Positions 12,311 to 24,590 of a DNA stretch of 64,000 bases are shown in pieces. How positions within the stretch are numbered: the first letter of the stretch is position 1; every line of letters starts with the position of its first letter. This stretch comes from Ilex aquifolium. Lineage: Eukaryota; Streptophyta; Magnoliopsida; Aquifoliales; Aquifoliaceae. A model generated the notes under the pieces. It was not told the DNA's origin and made no database searches. It worked only from the letters and a program-made list of their open reading frames with translations. The position numbers and the translations under genes are program-made. Location: NCBI GenBank assembly GCA_951799425.1, contig OX637398.1, positions 5,265,501-5,329,500 on the forward strand, in the 5' to 3' direction.

Positions 12311-15300
12311 TCAAACTTTCTGCTCAATCTTCCCGTTTTCATCAGGTCTGAAAGTGCCATTATTTCCAAGCTTCTCATCACTCTCCTGGGACACATCTTC
12401 TTCCTGAAGCTGCAGAAGTGGAACATCCAGAATTATTGAACCATGTTAAAGGGAAGATTACAAACTAGATGAAAATATTGAAAAAATAACATATTTTTAC
12501 ACAGAGAAGAAGAAACCTCTCAGCTAAATTCTCCATTGTTCCCCAGAATGATTGACAGCCAGAAAAGAGGCAAAGTCACATTTCACAAATCTGCATCGGT
12601 CTAAGTAGTTTCAAAATGATCCGTAGCCATTTCCACTAGTCTCCACCCAAATATTCTTTTCTAATAGCATGTCCTAATTTATTTACATAACATACTATAC
12701 TTTTGCATTATAGTTTTCCATATTATCTTCCTTTTACTTTGAATATGAAGCCCCACTGTCACTACATTCAATCCCACCCATATCTGATGAAGTTATTTAT
12801 CAGGTAAGGATAAATACAACCACTAGTAAGTAGGTAGGTTTAGACACAGAACCAAAACCAAAGAGCTGTCAGATTCTGTCAGGAGACGCATCAAATTAGA
12901 AGGAACTACCCTTGGGAAATTTTAGGGGGTGAGAGGAGGATATAGGCAATTTACAGCAAATATGTTATCCAGTGTATGTGTAATCTTGAGGCAGTAACAC
13001 AAAATTAAAAAAGGCAAGTAATCCTCAACTCCCTTGACATTGATGCTAGCACAAGCATTAGAGAACAATTTTTCTTCATAAGCAACACGAAAACACCCTT
13101 TCCATATAGCGAAGTAATCTTGGACAACATAAGAGTCATACAGTGCTCTTGAAACAAACTCATCCATTATAGCGCAATATCAAGAGCAAAATAAGAAAGT
13201 TCCCAAAAAGCATCCACAAGCCATATGAAATAATTTGCTTCCTTGTGTAAGTGAAATAGGAGGGTATGGACTGCTTCGAAATTTTAAACTACCTGATTGT
13301 CCCCTGTCACTCTTCCACCATGAACCGAGGTTACTTCCCGGATTGTGATGATCTTATCAACATATACAGTTGTCTCCTGAGTACCGCCTGGAGTTTGATC
13401 CAATGACATCGCTGCCTGTTCATCCTCAGGTGCATTTGATTGTGTTGATAACGTACTAAAAACAAATAAAGAAGTGAATGAGCTTCCAGAAATGCAGATT
13501 GACACAAAAAAGAAAAAAAAAAGGGTCTTGACAAAATGCAGTGTCATAACAACATAAATTCAAAATGCATAGTGTCATAACAACAACCCTTAATTCAAAA
13601 CACATGAAGAGTTCAATTGTAAAAGAAGATAAAGCTACCAGGGGGTCATGATCTCTTCTGATTGTGTCACTTCAACATCTTTTTGTTGCCTTCTTTTCTT
13701 ATTACTTTGTGTTTGCTCCAGCAGTGTATCAGCACATCGTTTGAGCCATGACAAAGGAACTGAAAGCGGAGGAGAGGAGATAAGTGAACCTTTCTTAGAA
13801 GACAACTCACGTCTAATGACATCGTCACCTTCTTTGTGACCTGAATTAAATTCAGCCTGGAGCTTCGAAAATCTTTTTGCAGAAGCCTTTCGTTTATCAG
13901 ACTGTGGATCACCTTGTTTCATCTCAGGAGCAACAATACGATCGGGGACAACTTTCAAATCCTCCAATTTATTCAACCTCTCAATCTGAGCAAGAATCTC
14001 TTCTCTGTCTGCACGCAGTAATTCTCTTTGTTTCTCCAATTTCTGCCTTTGCACCTTAAGTTCTTCTATACAATTATTTAGCTCTGCCCACTCTTTGTCC
14101 CTTTTTTCACGATCCAAATTGATCTCTATTCTCTCACTGTCAAGGCTTTTCATTTCCAAGTTAACTTGTTCCATCTCCTTTGCCACTGTTTCCCTAAGGG
14201 ACACAATATGTTGAAGTTCTTTCTTCCTTTCTTCCTCAAAATCTCTCTCTCTATCCCTAAGATGGCCTTCTATTTCTTCACGCCTCTTATCAGTGCAGTT
14301 CTCAAGCTCCCTTTTCTGCATCCCAATATCCAGTAACACATCTGAACGTTCTTTCTGAATCTTGCTGAACCACTCGGAACGCTCACGCTCCATTTCGCTC
14401 ATCAAGGCTTCCCGGTCACGAGAAAGTGACTCGACATCATGTTTATATTGATCCCGCATTGCATCCTTCTCCAATTTCAGACTATCACGCTCATCTTTCA
14501 GAAACTTAGAAATTGCTAGCCTTTCCTCAGCAACACGCTCCGCTTCCTTTTGTAGCTCTTCTCTCTTTTCATCAATCAACTCCCACTCAGTTTCAAACTT
14601 GGCCTTCTCTGCTTTCAACTTATCTGCCTCAATTTCAAGTTCCAGGTTTTGGGCTCTAATCATATCAATTTCTTCTTTAAGTCTCTTTTCTAAAACCATT
14701 AATTCTTTTGTTTCTTTTCTCATGTCCTTTATTTTCTCTTCTGCATGATCAATTTCTTTCTTTTTGTTTTCCAGTACATCCAAAGATTTTTGAACGTCAA
14801 TCTTCATGTTGAGGATCTCTTCTTTTTCTGTCAGCAAAAGGGTTTTCTTCACCTCCACGTCATTTTCTGCAGCAGCAAGAGTTCTCTCTTTCCCCTCAAG
14901 TAAATCCGATCTCTCCATTAAATCCTTCTCCTTGTCTGCCAATGTGTTTGATTGATTCTCCAACTCATGCTCTTTCTCCAATATTAAGTCCTCTCTCTGA
15001 CTAAGATCCACTTCCCTCAACTCCCAAGCCCTCCTCCTGTTCTCAATTTCCTCTTCCACCAATTTGCGCTTAATTTCCAATTGTGCTTCAAATTCAGACT
15101 CCCTAATTTTCAAAGAAGCTTCATGATTAGCCATTACTTGCTGAATTCTATTCTGCATAATTCATCAAGAAGCAGGATTAGAAGAGAATCATACAAATAA
15201 TAAGAAAAACCTGAGATATTTGTATATTTGCAATTATCACAAATTACTGATGCAATGCAAGGACACATTACGCACAACTGGGATTTAGCATAAAAGAAAC

Positions 15301-15481
15301 TAATAATGAAAATGACTCACAGACTCCTTGCTTGCAAGTTTCTCCTGTTGAATAAGCAGTCCTTCCTCTTTCTTTCTCAGCTCACATTCCCTTTTGATAA
15401 CAGCCTGGCAAGCAATCAAAATAAAACTGATATAAATCAATTCAGAAATTCACAGTTAATAAGTATTTCAAGGAAAAAATG

Positions 15482-15524
<43 letters not shown>

Positions 15525-17495
15525 CCTCCTCTCTTGCTGATAATGAAGTGGCCTCCAGCTCCAGATTTGTTTTTATCTCATTTATGGCTCTAAATTCTTT
15601 CTCAATGTTTGCTTTTGATGCCTCCAACTCCTTCTCAAGCTGATCTAATTCCTGAGATCTATTGAAAATGTGTTCCTCCCTCTGATTTAGCAATGCTTGC
15701 CCATCTAGTAATCTTTCTTGTGATTGCTGCAGAGTTTTTTGCCTTTCAGATAAAGATTGCCTCTCAAGAAGAATCTCTTTCTCTTTTGCATCACAACTAT
15801 GAGATCACCAAAACAAAGTTCTCAGGATCACATCAGGCCTACTGCATTTCCATATGGAGAATTATACGAAAGAAAACCAAATCAACAAATGATCAAATAG
15901 AGAAAATCAAGAATAAGGGAATGTGTAGATACTTTGACCATGGAATTGATCAACCTTCAGCTCTAACACAAAGCATCAAAAGTTCTCAAATACCTTAAAT
16001 GCAGCTAAATCAGATTCAAGTTTCATTTTCTATTACACATAGTTTTCCTCTTAGTCGGGCCCACAACATGGTGGCACGAGTAGCGCAACAGACAGAACAA
16101 AGTGACGAATACATGTATACTAACTAGCGGGCATATGATGATAAAAGTCAAAAGCACTCAGGATGATTTAATGAAGTCAACACAATTACAAAACACTCTG
16201 CGTTGAGTGATTTGATTTAGCAAAGAGATTTAGTAAGACATACTCAGACTTGAATGAAATTATCTTCCTCCTAAGGTCATCTTCACGGGCTTCAACTTCA
16301 TGGAGCTTCCTTTCAGCAGCACGGTGGCAGCGGCTTGCTTCTGCTTCCAAAGATTCAGCTGCGTGCATCTTTGCTTCAGCCTCGCTGAATTTTTTCTGAG
16401 CATCCTCCATCATACTTCGCGTTTCGGCCAATTTACTCTCTGCTGCGACCTTTGCCTCGGCACATTCTGCCCGCATCTCATGCAATGCCTTCTCAATCTA
16501 CAGAAAAATTCTAAATGAGATACAAATATAAAACAAAACACATAGGAACCAACATGAATTCCAGTAAGCATACATTGGCAACACATTCTTTCTCGATTCC
16601 AAGAGCCTTCTTCAAATTATCTTCCCGTTTCTTTGCTTCAGCTAAAGCAGAAGAGTGTGCAGCCTGCTCGCGCTTATACATTAACTCGGCGGATTCAGCA
16701 GCGGCCTTGAGTTGCTCATGCTTGGAATCCCAATCTTTTCTTTCCAAAATCAGAAGGCCCATGTGATGTTGATGTTCATAGATCTACATGAAATTAAAAC
16801 CTCAGAGGCACAAACTAAGATATGAAAGCGTATCCACAAAAAAAAAAAAAAACATAAATCTTATCCAAATGAGGAAAGCTGAAGCCTTGATCCAGTAAAG
16901 CATTATACGAGCATCGCAATCACTTGCCAAAAGGATTTTATGGTAGACTATTCATATAATAAACAAAACCCATTTCCCGCTCATTTTATCTTCTTCAATT
17001 ATAAAATAACAAAAGAAAAACTACCAATGAGACCATATCTACCATAAATGAATGATACCATGCACAATTCAAGATTGACCAAAAGTTCTTCTTTTTTCAA
17101 TCTTTGTTTTTCATAACAACCGAGACAACTAAATGGCTTATTGGACGCTGCTATACCTCGTTTTCAGATCAAAAGAATAATAAGCATCTCTGATTATAAC
17201 ATATTAGACAACCAATTGGCAAGGTACACATATGTGCGTATAGATCAAGTCCAAAGATCAAGAAACATAAATTACATACGAGTATATGAATTCGGCTTAC
17301 CTCAGCTTCGATTTTGGCAATATAAGCGATGAGAGCAGCTTTGTCCCTCCGTTTGATGGACTCTTCGTCAAACCCTGCATCTCGAAGCCGCTTCCACATG
17401 GTTTCATCACTGAAAGGAGTTCTCAAAACCCTACCAGAGCCAAGCGTTCTTGGACTCTGAATCATCGCTAGTCGCTCCGATTGAGGAGTCCCCAT
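12311..17495 (-). CDS. CRWN4: CROWDED NUCLEI 4-like nuclear lamina coiled-coil protein (NMCP family)
   Basis: CRWN/NMCP proteins line the inner nuclear membrane of plants and set nuclear size and heterochromatin organisation. Eight coding exons are read: 17495-17301, 16783-16574, 16497-16244, 15796-15526, 15404-15321, 15152-13639, 13455-13293 and 12409-12311 (TGA). All are GT..AG and in frame, giving 929 residues. The N-terminus carries the family signature MWKRLRDAGFDEESIKRRD followed by KAALIAYIAKIEAE (about 33-65). Residues ~66-780 are almost continuous Glu/Lys/Arg-rich heptads. Basic clusters (SDKRKASAKRF, SNKKRRQQ) near 760 and 830 could be nuclear localisation signals. The tail SLDQTPGG and the lack of the C-terminal box of CRWN1-3 point to the CRWN4 branch, whose Arabidopsis member is slightly longer (about 1,010). 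The 504-codon sixth exon is typical. The first Met fits the family. Confidence 0.94.
15486..15519. repeat. (GA)n microsatellite beside a CRWN4 splice donor
   Basis: A run of about 16 GA units lies in the intron just 7 bases past the 5' splice site of CRWN4 exon 4 (exon end 15526). On the coding strand it is a CT tract directly after the donor. Confidence 0.85.
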
Positions 17496-17525
17496 TCCTT
17501 CAACTTGAAATCAAGAAACCCTAGA

Positions 17526-17696
17526 CTCTCTCTCTCTCTATCTCGGCTCTCTTTTCCGTTCAAATCAATGAGTGACTTCGTTTGTGTTCTTGGACTAGCA
17601 CTGATCTTATTTTACAAGCGGTGGAGCCCCAGAAGTACTCAGCTTTTTCTATGCCTTTATGCTTTTCTCTCCTACAGCTCCCTCACTCTGTCTCTT

Positions 17697-17731
<35 letters not shown>
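17526..17731. promoter_or_regulatory. CT-rich 5' leader/promoter region of CRWN4
   Basis: CT tracts lie at 17526-17540 and 17694-17731 on the plus strand, 30 to 240 bases upstream of the CRWN4 ATG (GA on the coding strand). GA/CT tracts are common in plant 5' leaders and core promoters. No TATA box was fixed. Confidence 0.45.
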
Positions 17732-17733
<2 letters not shown>

Positions 17734-17844
17734 ACTATCCTAGTAAAGACGAAAGAAGTGAAATGATTTTGAAAAACGGAACAAGGTTTTCACTGTCGCA
17801 CGGGACTGGATGAACAATACGACGACGTGTGGTGGTATTCTTTC

Positions 17845-18115
17845 GTTTAGGGTAAATATTATAATTAGACTCTAAATTTTGCCTCTAATTTCAATTTGGT
17901 CTCTTAACTTTCAACTGTCCCCATTTAGTCCTCCAACTATCAATTTTATCTCAATTAAGTTCTGATCTAATGGTGAAAATGGACGGGAGGATTTAATTGA
18001 AATGAAATTGATAATTGCATTATTAAATTAAGATAATTGAAAATTTTAAGACCAAACTAAAATAAAAAATAAAGTGTAAGGACCAAGTATGCAATTTACT
18101 CTTTTGTTTATGGAA
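17845..18115. repeat. MITE-like repeat upstream of CRWN4
   Basis: It starts GGGTAAAT and ends ATTTACTC, with phrases such as AATTTGGTC, TTTAGTCC and AGGACCAA that recur in many plant intergenic repeats. A related stretch (CAATTTGGCCACTCAACTTT) occurs near 56080. Target duplication and class were not determined. Confidence 0.4.
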
Positions 18116-18391
18116 ATAGAATCGGATTTACTATTTTCACGCCGCCATGACCTTGATTAAATACTAAATTTGAAATTTTAATGGTCAAACAGTGAACACT
18201 ACTAATTAAATTGAGTATAAAAATATAATACAAAGGTTGTTAATGAATCCGATAGTAAGAGCGTGGGACCATGGGAGACTCCGTGGAACAAAGATGAAAA
18301 GGGTGTGAATGGCCGGTTCAATAGCACCCATTCTGCAGACCAATCAAAAGAATCGGACAGTAGGCCCAAAACCCGGTCATTCAACTCCAAC

Positions 18392-18797
18392 GGCCTGTTT
18401 GGTATTGGGGGGGGGGGGGGCCGGGGTTTGGAATATGGGTTGGGGAATGAATTCCCTCAAACTCATGTTTGACAAATGCAAATCTAGCCCAGAATTTGAA
18501 ACCCAACTCGATTTAGGCCCTGTCATAAAACTCATGAGGTGGGTTTTATATGTGGGTTAATGGATTTAACATCCAAATGACATTTATACTCCTCATATAT
18601 CCTATATATCCAATATTAAATTAGTTAAGGGATAAAATAGTCATTTATATACAAATATATTATCATAATAGTCATATATCTCTGCGCATACCAAACATAG
18701 GTATGAACAACATTAAATGTTGAATCCCATTTTTAGGTTTGGAAGGGTTTTGACAAACCAATCTAAACCCCTAAAAAAAAACATACCAAACTGGGCC
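18392..18797. mobile_element. Small non-autonomous DNA element, ends GGCCTGTTTGGTAT...ATACCAAACTGGGCC
   Basis: The left end GGCCTGTTTGGTAT is mirrored, with a small indel, by ATACCAAACTGGGCC at 18783-18797. The ~400 bp between them is AT-rich and noncoding. A run of 13 G at 18408-18420 follows the left end. A similar half-end, ACCAAACAGCCC, lies at about 19574-19585, so a larger or nested element is possible. No target duplication was identified. Confidence 0.45.
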
Positions 18798-18799
18798 CA

Positions 18800-21468
18800 A
18801 AAGAAAATTTTGGGTGGGTACACTTTTTAAGTATTATTTGGATATAAATTCGTTGTTTTAATATGTAAATATCAAAGTCTAAAACGGTTGAAGATCGAAG
18901 CGAATTCTGTGTTTCATAGCAGTGGAGAACGGTTGGTGTGATTCAATGAGATTTTTTGGGTTTTCATAATCGATTTTTGATGTTTCAGTGAGTGTTGTTA
19001 GAAGGTATTACTGCCATTTTCATTCAAAGTGATTTTTTATCCATAATTTTTTTTTAAATGCACTTTTATTCTAATAAATCCTATAAAGTGTACCAATTTC
19101 CGAAGTACCCAAAATTTAAACAAGGGCATTAGAGGGCTGTTAGGATTTTTTTTTTTTTTTTTGGATTGCATTTATGAAGCCTTTCTAAACTCAACCCCCA
19201 AAATTTTATACATAAGATTCAAACATAAATTATATACAACCCCATATTTGGTAAGTAACAAAAATACATATGAGACCCATGAATTCATGTTAAATCATAT
19301 TTATCAATTAACTAAAAATCCATTATTAAGTGAATAAAAGAATGATTTTTTGAGTAAAATAATTTGTTTACTTACAAATCCCATTTTTTACTTTTGAACC
19401 CCCCGTCATTCTTGAAACCCCCATACATGGACTGAAATCTATTATTTATATTGGACCATGATTAACCCAATTATTTAATCCCCTTTCCTTAAAAATAAAC
19501 CAAATATGAGTTATGTGAAGCCCCGAGCTATTTTTTTCTAAAGTCATCTACTAATTCACCTTAAACTCATGAACCAAACAGCCCAGAAGTTTACTTAGAA
19601 GCGTTTGGGAGGATGAATTAAATTTGGGCCTTCCAAGTTCAATTTGAGCTGGGTTTCATAAATGTAACCTTAAAAGCTGGTCATCTTCGACAAGAAAGAT
19701 ACAAAAGCTTTCCATTTGAATTCACAAAATGTTTGACTCTCAGTGTATGGGCTGTTGAAGCAGCCCATATCCAAATAACCAAAAGCCGAATCTATAATTT
19801 ATAATATAAAATAGAGTAGACTTTAATAAATTTATCTGATAATTTTAAATAGACTCATCAAACGGCTACCAACATCTCTCTTAAAAGAGGGAAGCAAACA
19901 ATATATTTTGTTAGAGATTAAAGTTGAAGATTCGAACCTCGTAATTTCCTTTTTCTGTAGGAGTGTTTGATTAAAAAAAATTAATAATATTCTTAGGAGT
20001 TCCAAGATAAACATTGAATCATATATAGTTTACAATACCATGAAGTGTGAGCAGTTTCATCATCTCTTTAGTTCTGATTCTGAACCTTTTATGCAGAGAA
20101 CTTAAACCCTAATTCCTCGAATAACAACTAATAAAAGGTAGGAAACAGTTTGTCTACTAAGATAATTTAATATATATTTATATAACTGGTTATAGAGGGG
20201 CCAGCCAAACCAGTTGAAGTGTCGAAAATGTTATCTACCATGCCTGGCCTACAACTTGATTGGGCCAAAATTTCTACTAGAAGCCCATTTTAAGGAAAAT
20301 GTTCTAGTCCAAGCCTTGATTTTATGGACTGAACTTTGGATTGGCCGCCCAGCCCATGGCCACCGCAATCGAGATGGGATCCAATCCCATCTCAAACGAT
20401 GTGGTTGCAAGCAAATTTTATACATTACACCCTCGAAGTCCCACCTTTACTATTAGTCTAAAGATACTAATTAATGATTAACTAAATTTCCGGGCCATTA
20501 AGAATCAAATGTTGTCTCTTCCCTCTCTTTTTTATGCCTAGATTGGGGAGCTTAGCTGCAATTATAAGATGGATTACTATATAAACTTTAGCCCCCAATC
20601 TTGACTTCGGGTTAGAAGCGATAGATAGTCGGAGTTATAATCGGAGACTGACAAATTAAAAAAAAACTGTTATTGCTATTGATATCATATTAAACCAAAA
20701 ACAAATGAACTAAAGGGCCACCTCCGAGTGTGAGACATTGTATTGTGTCTATGTAGTGGTTTTGGCCTCGTTCAACTGGATTATTTATGATAAGTATTTA
20801 ACATTGAAAAATAGATAATTTTATATCTAGCATGTTTTTATAGTTGATCAGTACTATAGTCGTTGCACTCTAAAATTAATTATTATGTGCAAGACCCTTC
20901 AAATGGTTGGACCCTGGGGAGGGACCCATTCACCATTAATTTGTGCCACAATTAGAGCCGGCATGCCTTCAACTGTATTTGCACCTTTCCCCCAACTACC
21001 AAGTCAAATTTGGCTATGCTCCCTCCTACTTGTACCCTTCCTAGTTGCTTCATCTGGGGCCTCCCACATGCTCTTTCGCTTTCTCTCTAGATGGCTCAAA
21101 GTCGGTAGTGCGAAAATGGACCGTATTAAATTCCGTGTTTATATTATATCGTGTCAAAAATTGAATTGTATTTAACCCTCCTAATAAAGTCTATAAATAG
21201 GTGCGTACATAGCATATTTAATTGAGTTTGTACCAATTCATTTATTTCAGGGATATGAGAACCGGGTCTCAAACCCACTAATTGAGCGAAGGCAATACTT
21301 CTAACTCATTGTAATCCAAATTCTATGAGAAAATTGAAGGTATGTATTTTCAGGTTAAAAAAAATGCATCCACTCATTTAACTTTCTAGTTCATTAAAGT
21401 TAAATATGAATTTACTAAATGGGTATTAATTTTTTGTTAAACTTTCAAATCATATTTAAAATTACCAT
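18800..21468. other. Gene-free AT-rich spacer
   Basis: There are T-runs near 19150, a GGTTCGAATC word on the minus strand near 19935 (tRNA box-B-like, without a recognisable SINE body), and scattered short open frames. The longest, 20885-21175, matches no family known to me. No gene is supported. Confidence 0.4.
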
Positions 21469-21482
21469 GCTAGAAATCAGTT

Positions 21483-21703
21483 TTGTTTTTTGGTTTAACG
21501 ATCAGGAGTATTTGAGTCAACTTACACGCACCTCGACTAATTCTCTCTCCAATCTAATCAAAGACAGACCATCCACGTCAGGACTAGAATATTCATAAGG
21601 GAAAAATTTCTCATATCTTAACTCTAAGAGATTGTTAAAATTCAAATTCAAAATGTGTAAACTTATAATTCATTTTTGTTACCACTTCAATTATTCTTGG
21701 GTG
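21483..21703 (-). mobile_element. SINE, family A, copy 1, with 14 bp target duplication
   Basis: GCTAGAAATCAGTT lies immediately on both sides (21469-21482 and 21704-21717), an exact 14 bp target duplication. On the minus strand the body begins near GAAGTGGTAAC (a box-A-like start), has a TTGAATTTGAATTTTAAC stretch where box B would be, and ends in an A-rich tail (T-rich on the plus strand). Related copies lie at about 24480, 34950, 50165 and 57255. Confidence 0.75.
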
Positions 21704-21721
21704 GCTAGAAATCAGTTACCA

Positions 21722-21766
21722 GGGGAGGGGAGGGGAGGGGAGGGGAGGAGAGGGGTTTGGGGGGCT
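21722..21766 (+). repeat. G-rich (GGGGA)n tract with quadruplex potential
   Basis: Five consecutive GGGGA units followed by GGAGAGGGG and GGGGGG. With more than four G-runs separated by single bases, the plus strand can form a G-quadruplex. It sits 5 bases beyond the right-hand duplication of the adjacent SINE. Confidence 0.8.
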
Positions 21767-22574
21767 CACTTTTCTCTACTTTTAGACGCAAGCAATGATG
21801 CTTCTATTTGAAAGCCTCATCCAAGAAAAAGTCACACGAAGAAAGAGGGTGAGAGTGGGCCAAAGGTATAGCTTTAATTTGCTTTAATGAAAGTCGGTGC
21901 ATATGATGATGCTTCCCCTCTTGTAAAAATCAAACCAGATATATATTTCTCTGACTTGGACGATTGTCTTATGTTCACTGCCAAACCATTCTCTTCCAAC
22001 ATATATTATTCTCATCTCTCACTCTCTCTCATCATCACAACTTTCTCTTATCAACTAGAGGAGAACAAACTGTTTTCTTATATTCTTTATACACCCCTTT
22101 TACATTATTGTACGAGCACTTTACTTTCTTTTCTTTTTCTTTTTCCTTTTCACTGGTGAATTGTTTTTGTTTTTGAAATAAAACTGGTTTATTTTATTTT
22201 CCTTTTTTACGATGGTGAGAAGATGCTGTTGCATATGTCCCTCCGTTGCACAAAGACAACTTTAAAAAATGTGCGAGAAATACAAGGAGGCATCTCATTA
22301 AATATCAAGTGGATGTTTTTTGTTTAGACATATGAATTAAGCACAAAGCTTTGGTCCAAATACATCTGATATGATACATATTGATACTGTAAAACATAAT
22401 TTTTTTTCTTCTATATATAATATACTTAGAAACGTTTTGAAAAATGAGCATTCAAGACATATTTATGCAAAACTAGTTATTTTTCGATTTGCTATTAAAG
22501 AATTTTTCAAAAGTTATTATTTTTAGATTATAAAATAATAAATAGCAAACTAAAAATATATTTTTATAACTATA
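21767..22574. other. Gene-free spacer
   Basis: CT-rich stretch around 22010-22160, then AT-rich sequence. No gene, RNA or mobile element is recognised. Confidence 0.4.
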
Positions 22575-23218
22575 TCTATATAATAAAGTAACTTACAATT
22601 CAAATCTCAAAAGATAAACAAAATGACTTTTGTTATTCGCGGTTGAAATCGCTTTAAATTTTACTTTAAAGTTAATCTAACGGTTAATATTAACACCCTA
22701 AATTTAATAGGAAAAATAAGCCCCTAAGGGTGTGTTTGGAGTGACTTTTTAAAAGTACTTCTAAAAATTATTTCTCATAAGTACTTTAAAAAAAAAAAAT
22801 AGTGTTTGAAACCGCCCTACCACTACCTCTACCACCACCACCACTACCTCTACTATCACCGTCACCGCCATCGCCGCCACAACCACCACCACCACCGCCG
22901 TCGCCACCACCCCCTACCACCGCCGCCCTCGCCGCCACCGCCCTCGCCCTCGCCGCCACCACCACTGTCGCCGTCACCGCCATCGTCGCCGCCGCCGCGG
23001 CCACCACCATCACCACCACCGCCACCACCACAGTCATTACCACCCACCACAACCATCACCGTCTCCTACCACCACCACCTCTTACCCCCACTACAACTGA
23101 TGCTTAAATTCATTTATCTCTCTTATATGTTTGTGATTTGATTTTAGATATGAATACAATATGTTTATTGTTTATCATTTTTTATTACTCTGTACCTTCA
23201 GGCACAGGCAATAACTAG
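22575..23218 (+). mobile_element. Helitron-like non-autonomous element A
   Basis: It has the expected Helitron ends. It starts TCTATATAATAAAG after an A and ends CTAG, the CTRR form, followed by T. A hairpin (TGTACCTTCAGGCACA at 23191-23206, loop TC, one mismatch) lies 8 bases before the CTAG. There are no terminal inverted repeats. The middle is a CCACCG-type microsatellite that gives open frames of Pro/His/Thr in every register, so those are not genes. The next element starts at the very next base. Confidence 0.72.
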
Positions 23219-23750
23219 TCTATATAATAAAGTAGCTTACAATTCAAATCTCAAAAGATAAACAAAATGACTTTTGCTATTCGCGGTTGAAATCGCTTTA
23301 AATTTTATTTTAAAGTTAATCTAACGGCTAATATTAACACCTTAAATTTAATAGAAAAAATTGGCCCCTAAGGGTGTGTTTGGAGTGATTTTTTAAAAGT
23401 ACTTTTAGAAATTATTTTTTATAAGTATTTTAAAAAAAATAATAGTGTTTGAAACTTCCTCACCACTACCTCTACCCTTACCACCCCCACAACCACCACC
23501 GTCGTCGTTGCCGCCACGGCCGCCACCACCACACCACCGTCACCGCCGCCGACTCCTTCGCCGCCATCCACCGACGCCACGGTCATTGTAACCCACCACC
23601 ACCACTGCCGCCCACTATCTCTCACCCCCACTACAAATCGATGCTTAAATTCATTTATCTCTTCTTTATGTTTGTGATTTGATTTTAGATATGAATACAA
23701 ATATGTTTATTATTTATTACACCGTATCTTCAGACACAGACAATAACTAT
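23219..23750 (+). mobile_element. Helitron-like non-autonomous element B, tandem with A
   Basis: The first ~170 bases match element A at over 90 percent by eye, starting TCTATATAATAAAG directly after A's CTAG. The end reads CTAT instead of CTAG. The hairpin is conserved with paired changes: GTATCTTCAGACAC, where A has a C-G stem pair and B has T-A. The inner CCACC microsatellite is shorter. The two units therefore form a head-to-tail tandem. Confidence 0.68.
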
Positions 23751-24477
23751 TGTATTATATTATACTTGTATGGCGTATCCAGATACACATGACACGGGCA
23801 GCGTAGGATAAGCAACATGCAGTGGACAATGTATACAGAAGTGTTTGGTTGTGGTATGAAGAGACCCAAACAAAGTGAAAACCCAAATGACAAAAATTAT
23901 ATATACACTAACCAGTGTGAGCAACATTGGTCGGCTGGCCGTAAAAGCAGGAACTAACAAAGGACGTCAAACAAACCTTATCCTTCAAACTTCTACCCCT
24001 CCCATCATGGCCAATTTCTACGCTCCATAGTCATCAATCCCCCACGGAATCAAATGCCCATCATACAAAATCATTGGTGGGTCCTACTTGTCCCCCCCCC
24101 CCCCCCCCCCTTCCTTTCCTTTCTCTCTCTATCTCTCTTCCATCCACACACGAAACCTCCTGATCCTATTATGAGGACCACTGATTGAGGGTGTTTGTTC
24201 ACACGACAGATAAGGCTTTGGTGATGGCATAAAAGCCACCCACTTGGGCCATGCTTTTAATGGTTTGTTTAAATCACTTTTATTATAGGGATTAGATTGG
24301 ATGTGTGATTGGTTTAAGAAAGGGGTGATTACTCTGATGGATTGTTAATTATTCCCAATCATTTCAATGAAGTGTAAGTTAGGGCGAATACCACGTATTA
24401 TTTTGAATATATATAGTACAATTTATATCAATTGATTATGCATCATATAACCTTGAAAGAATAGCACAAATAATAAT
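23751..24477. other. Gene-free spacer with a C homopolymer
   Basis: It contains an uninterrupted run of about 19 C at about 24092-24110 followed by a CT-rich tract. Nothing else is recognised. Confidence 0.4.
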
Positions 24478-24590
24478 AAAGACGGAATATAAATTCAAAT
24501 CAGTTCGAATCTTGACAATTTTTTAAAGTCAAGTCATGAAAAATTTATCTTTTATGAATCTTATACTTCTGGGGTGGATGACCTACCTAT

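Noticed and set aside
13635-15158. A free-standing 507-residue coiled-coil protein starting at the ATG at 15158.
   Set aside because: It is exon 6 of CRWN4: the ATG straddles a splice acceptor, the frame continues from exon 5, and the apparent stop lies past a donor.
19928-19945. GGTTCGAATC on the minus strand, suggesting a tRNA gene or SINE.
   Set aside because: No cloverleaf, box A at the right distance or A tail could be found.
20885-21175. 96-residue open frame on the plus strand.
   Set aside because: No recognisable domain, no splice context, and composition like the surrounding spacer.
22786-23141. Overlapping Pro/His-rich and Gly/Val-rich open frames.
   Set aside because: They arise from a CCACCG microsatellite that is open in every register; no family resemblance or start context.
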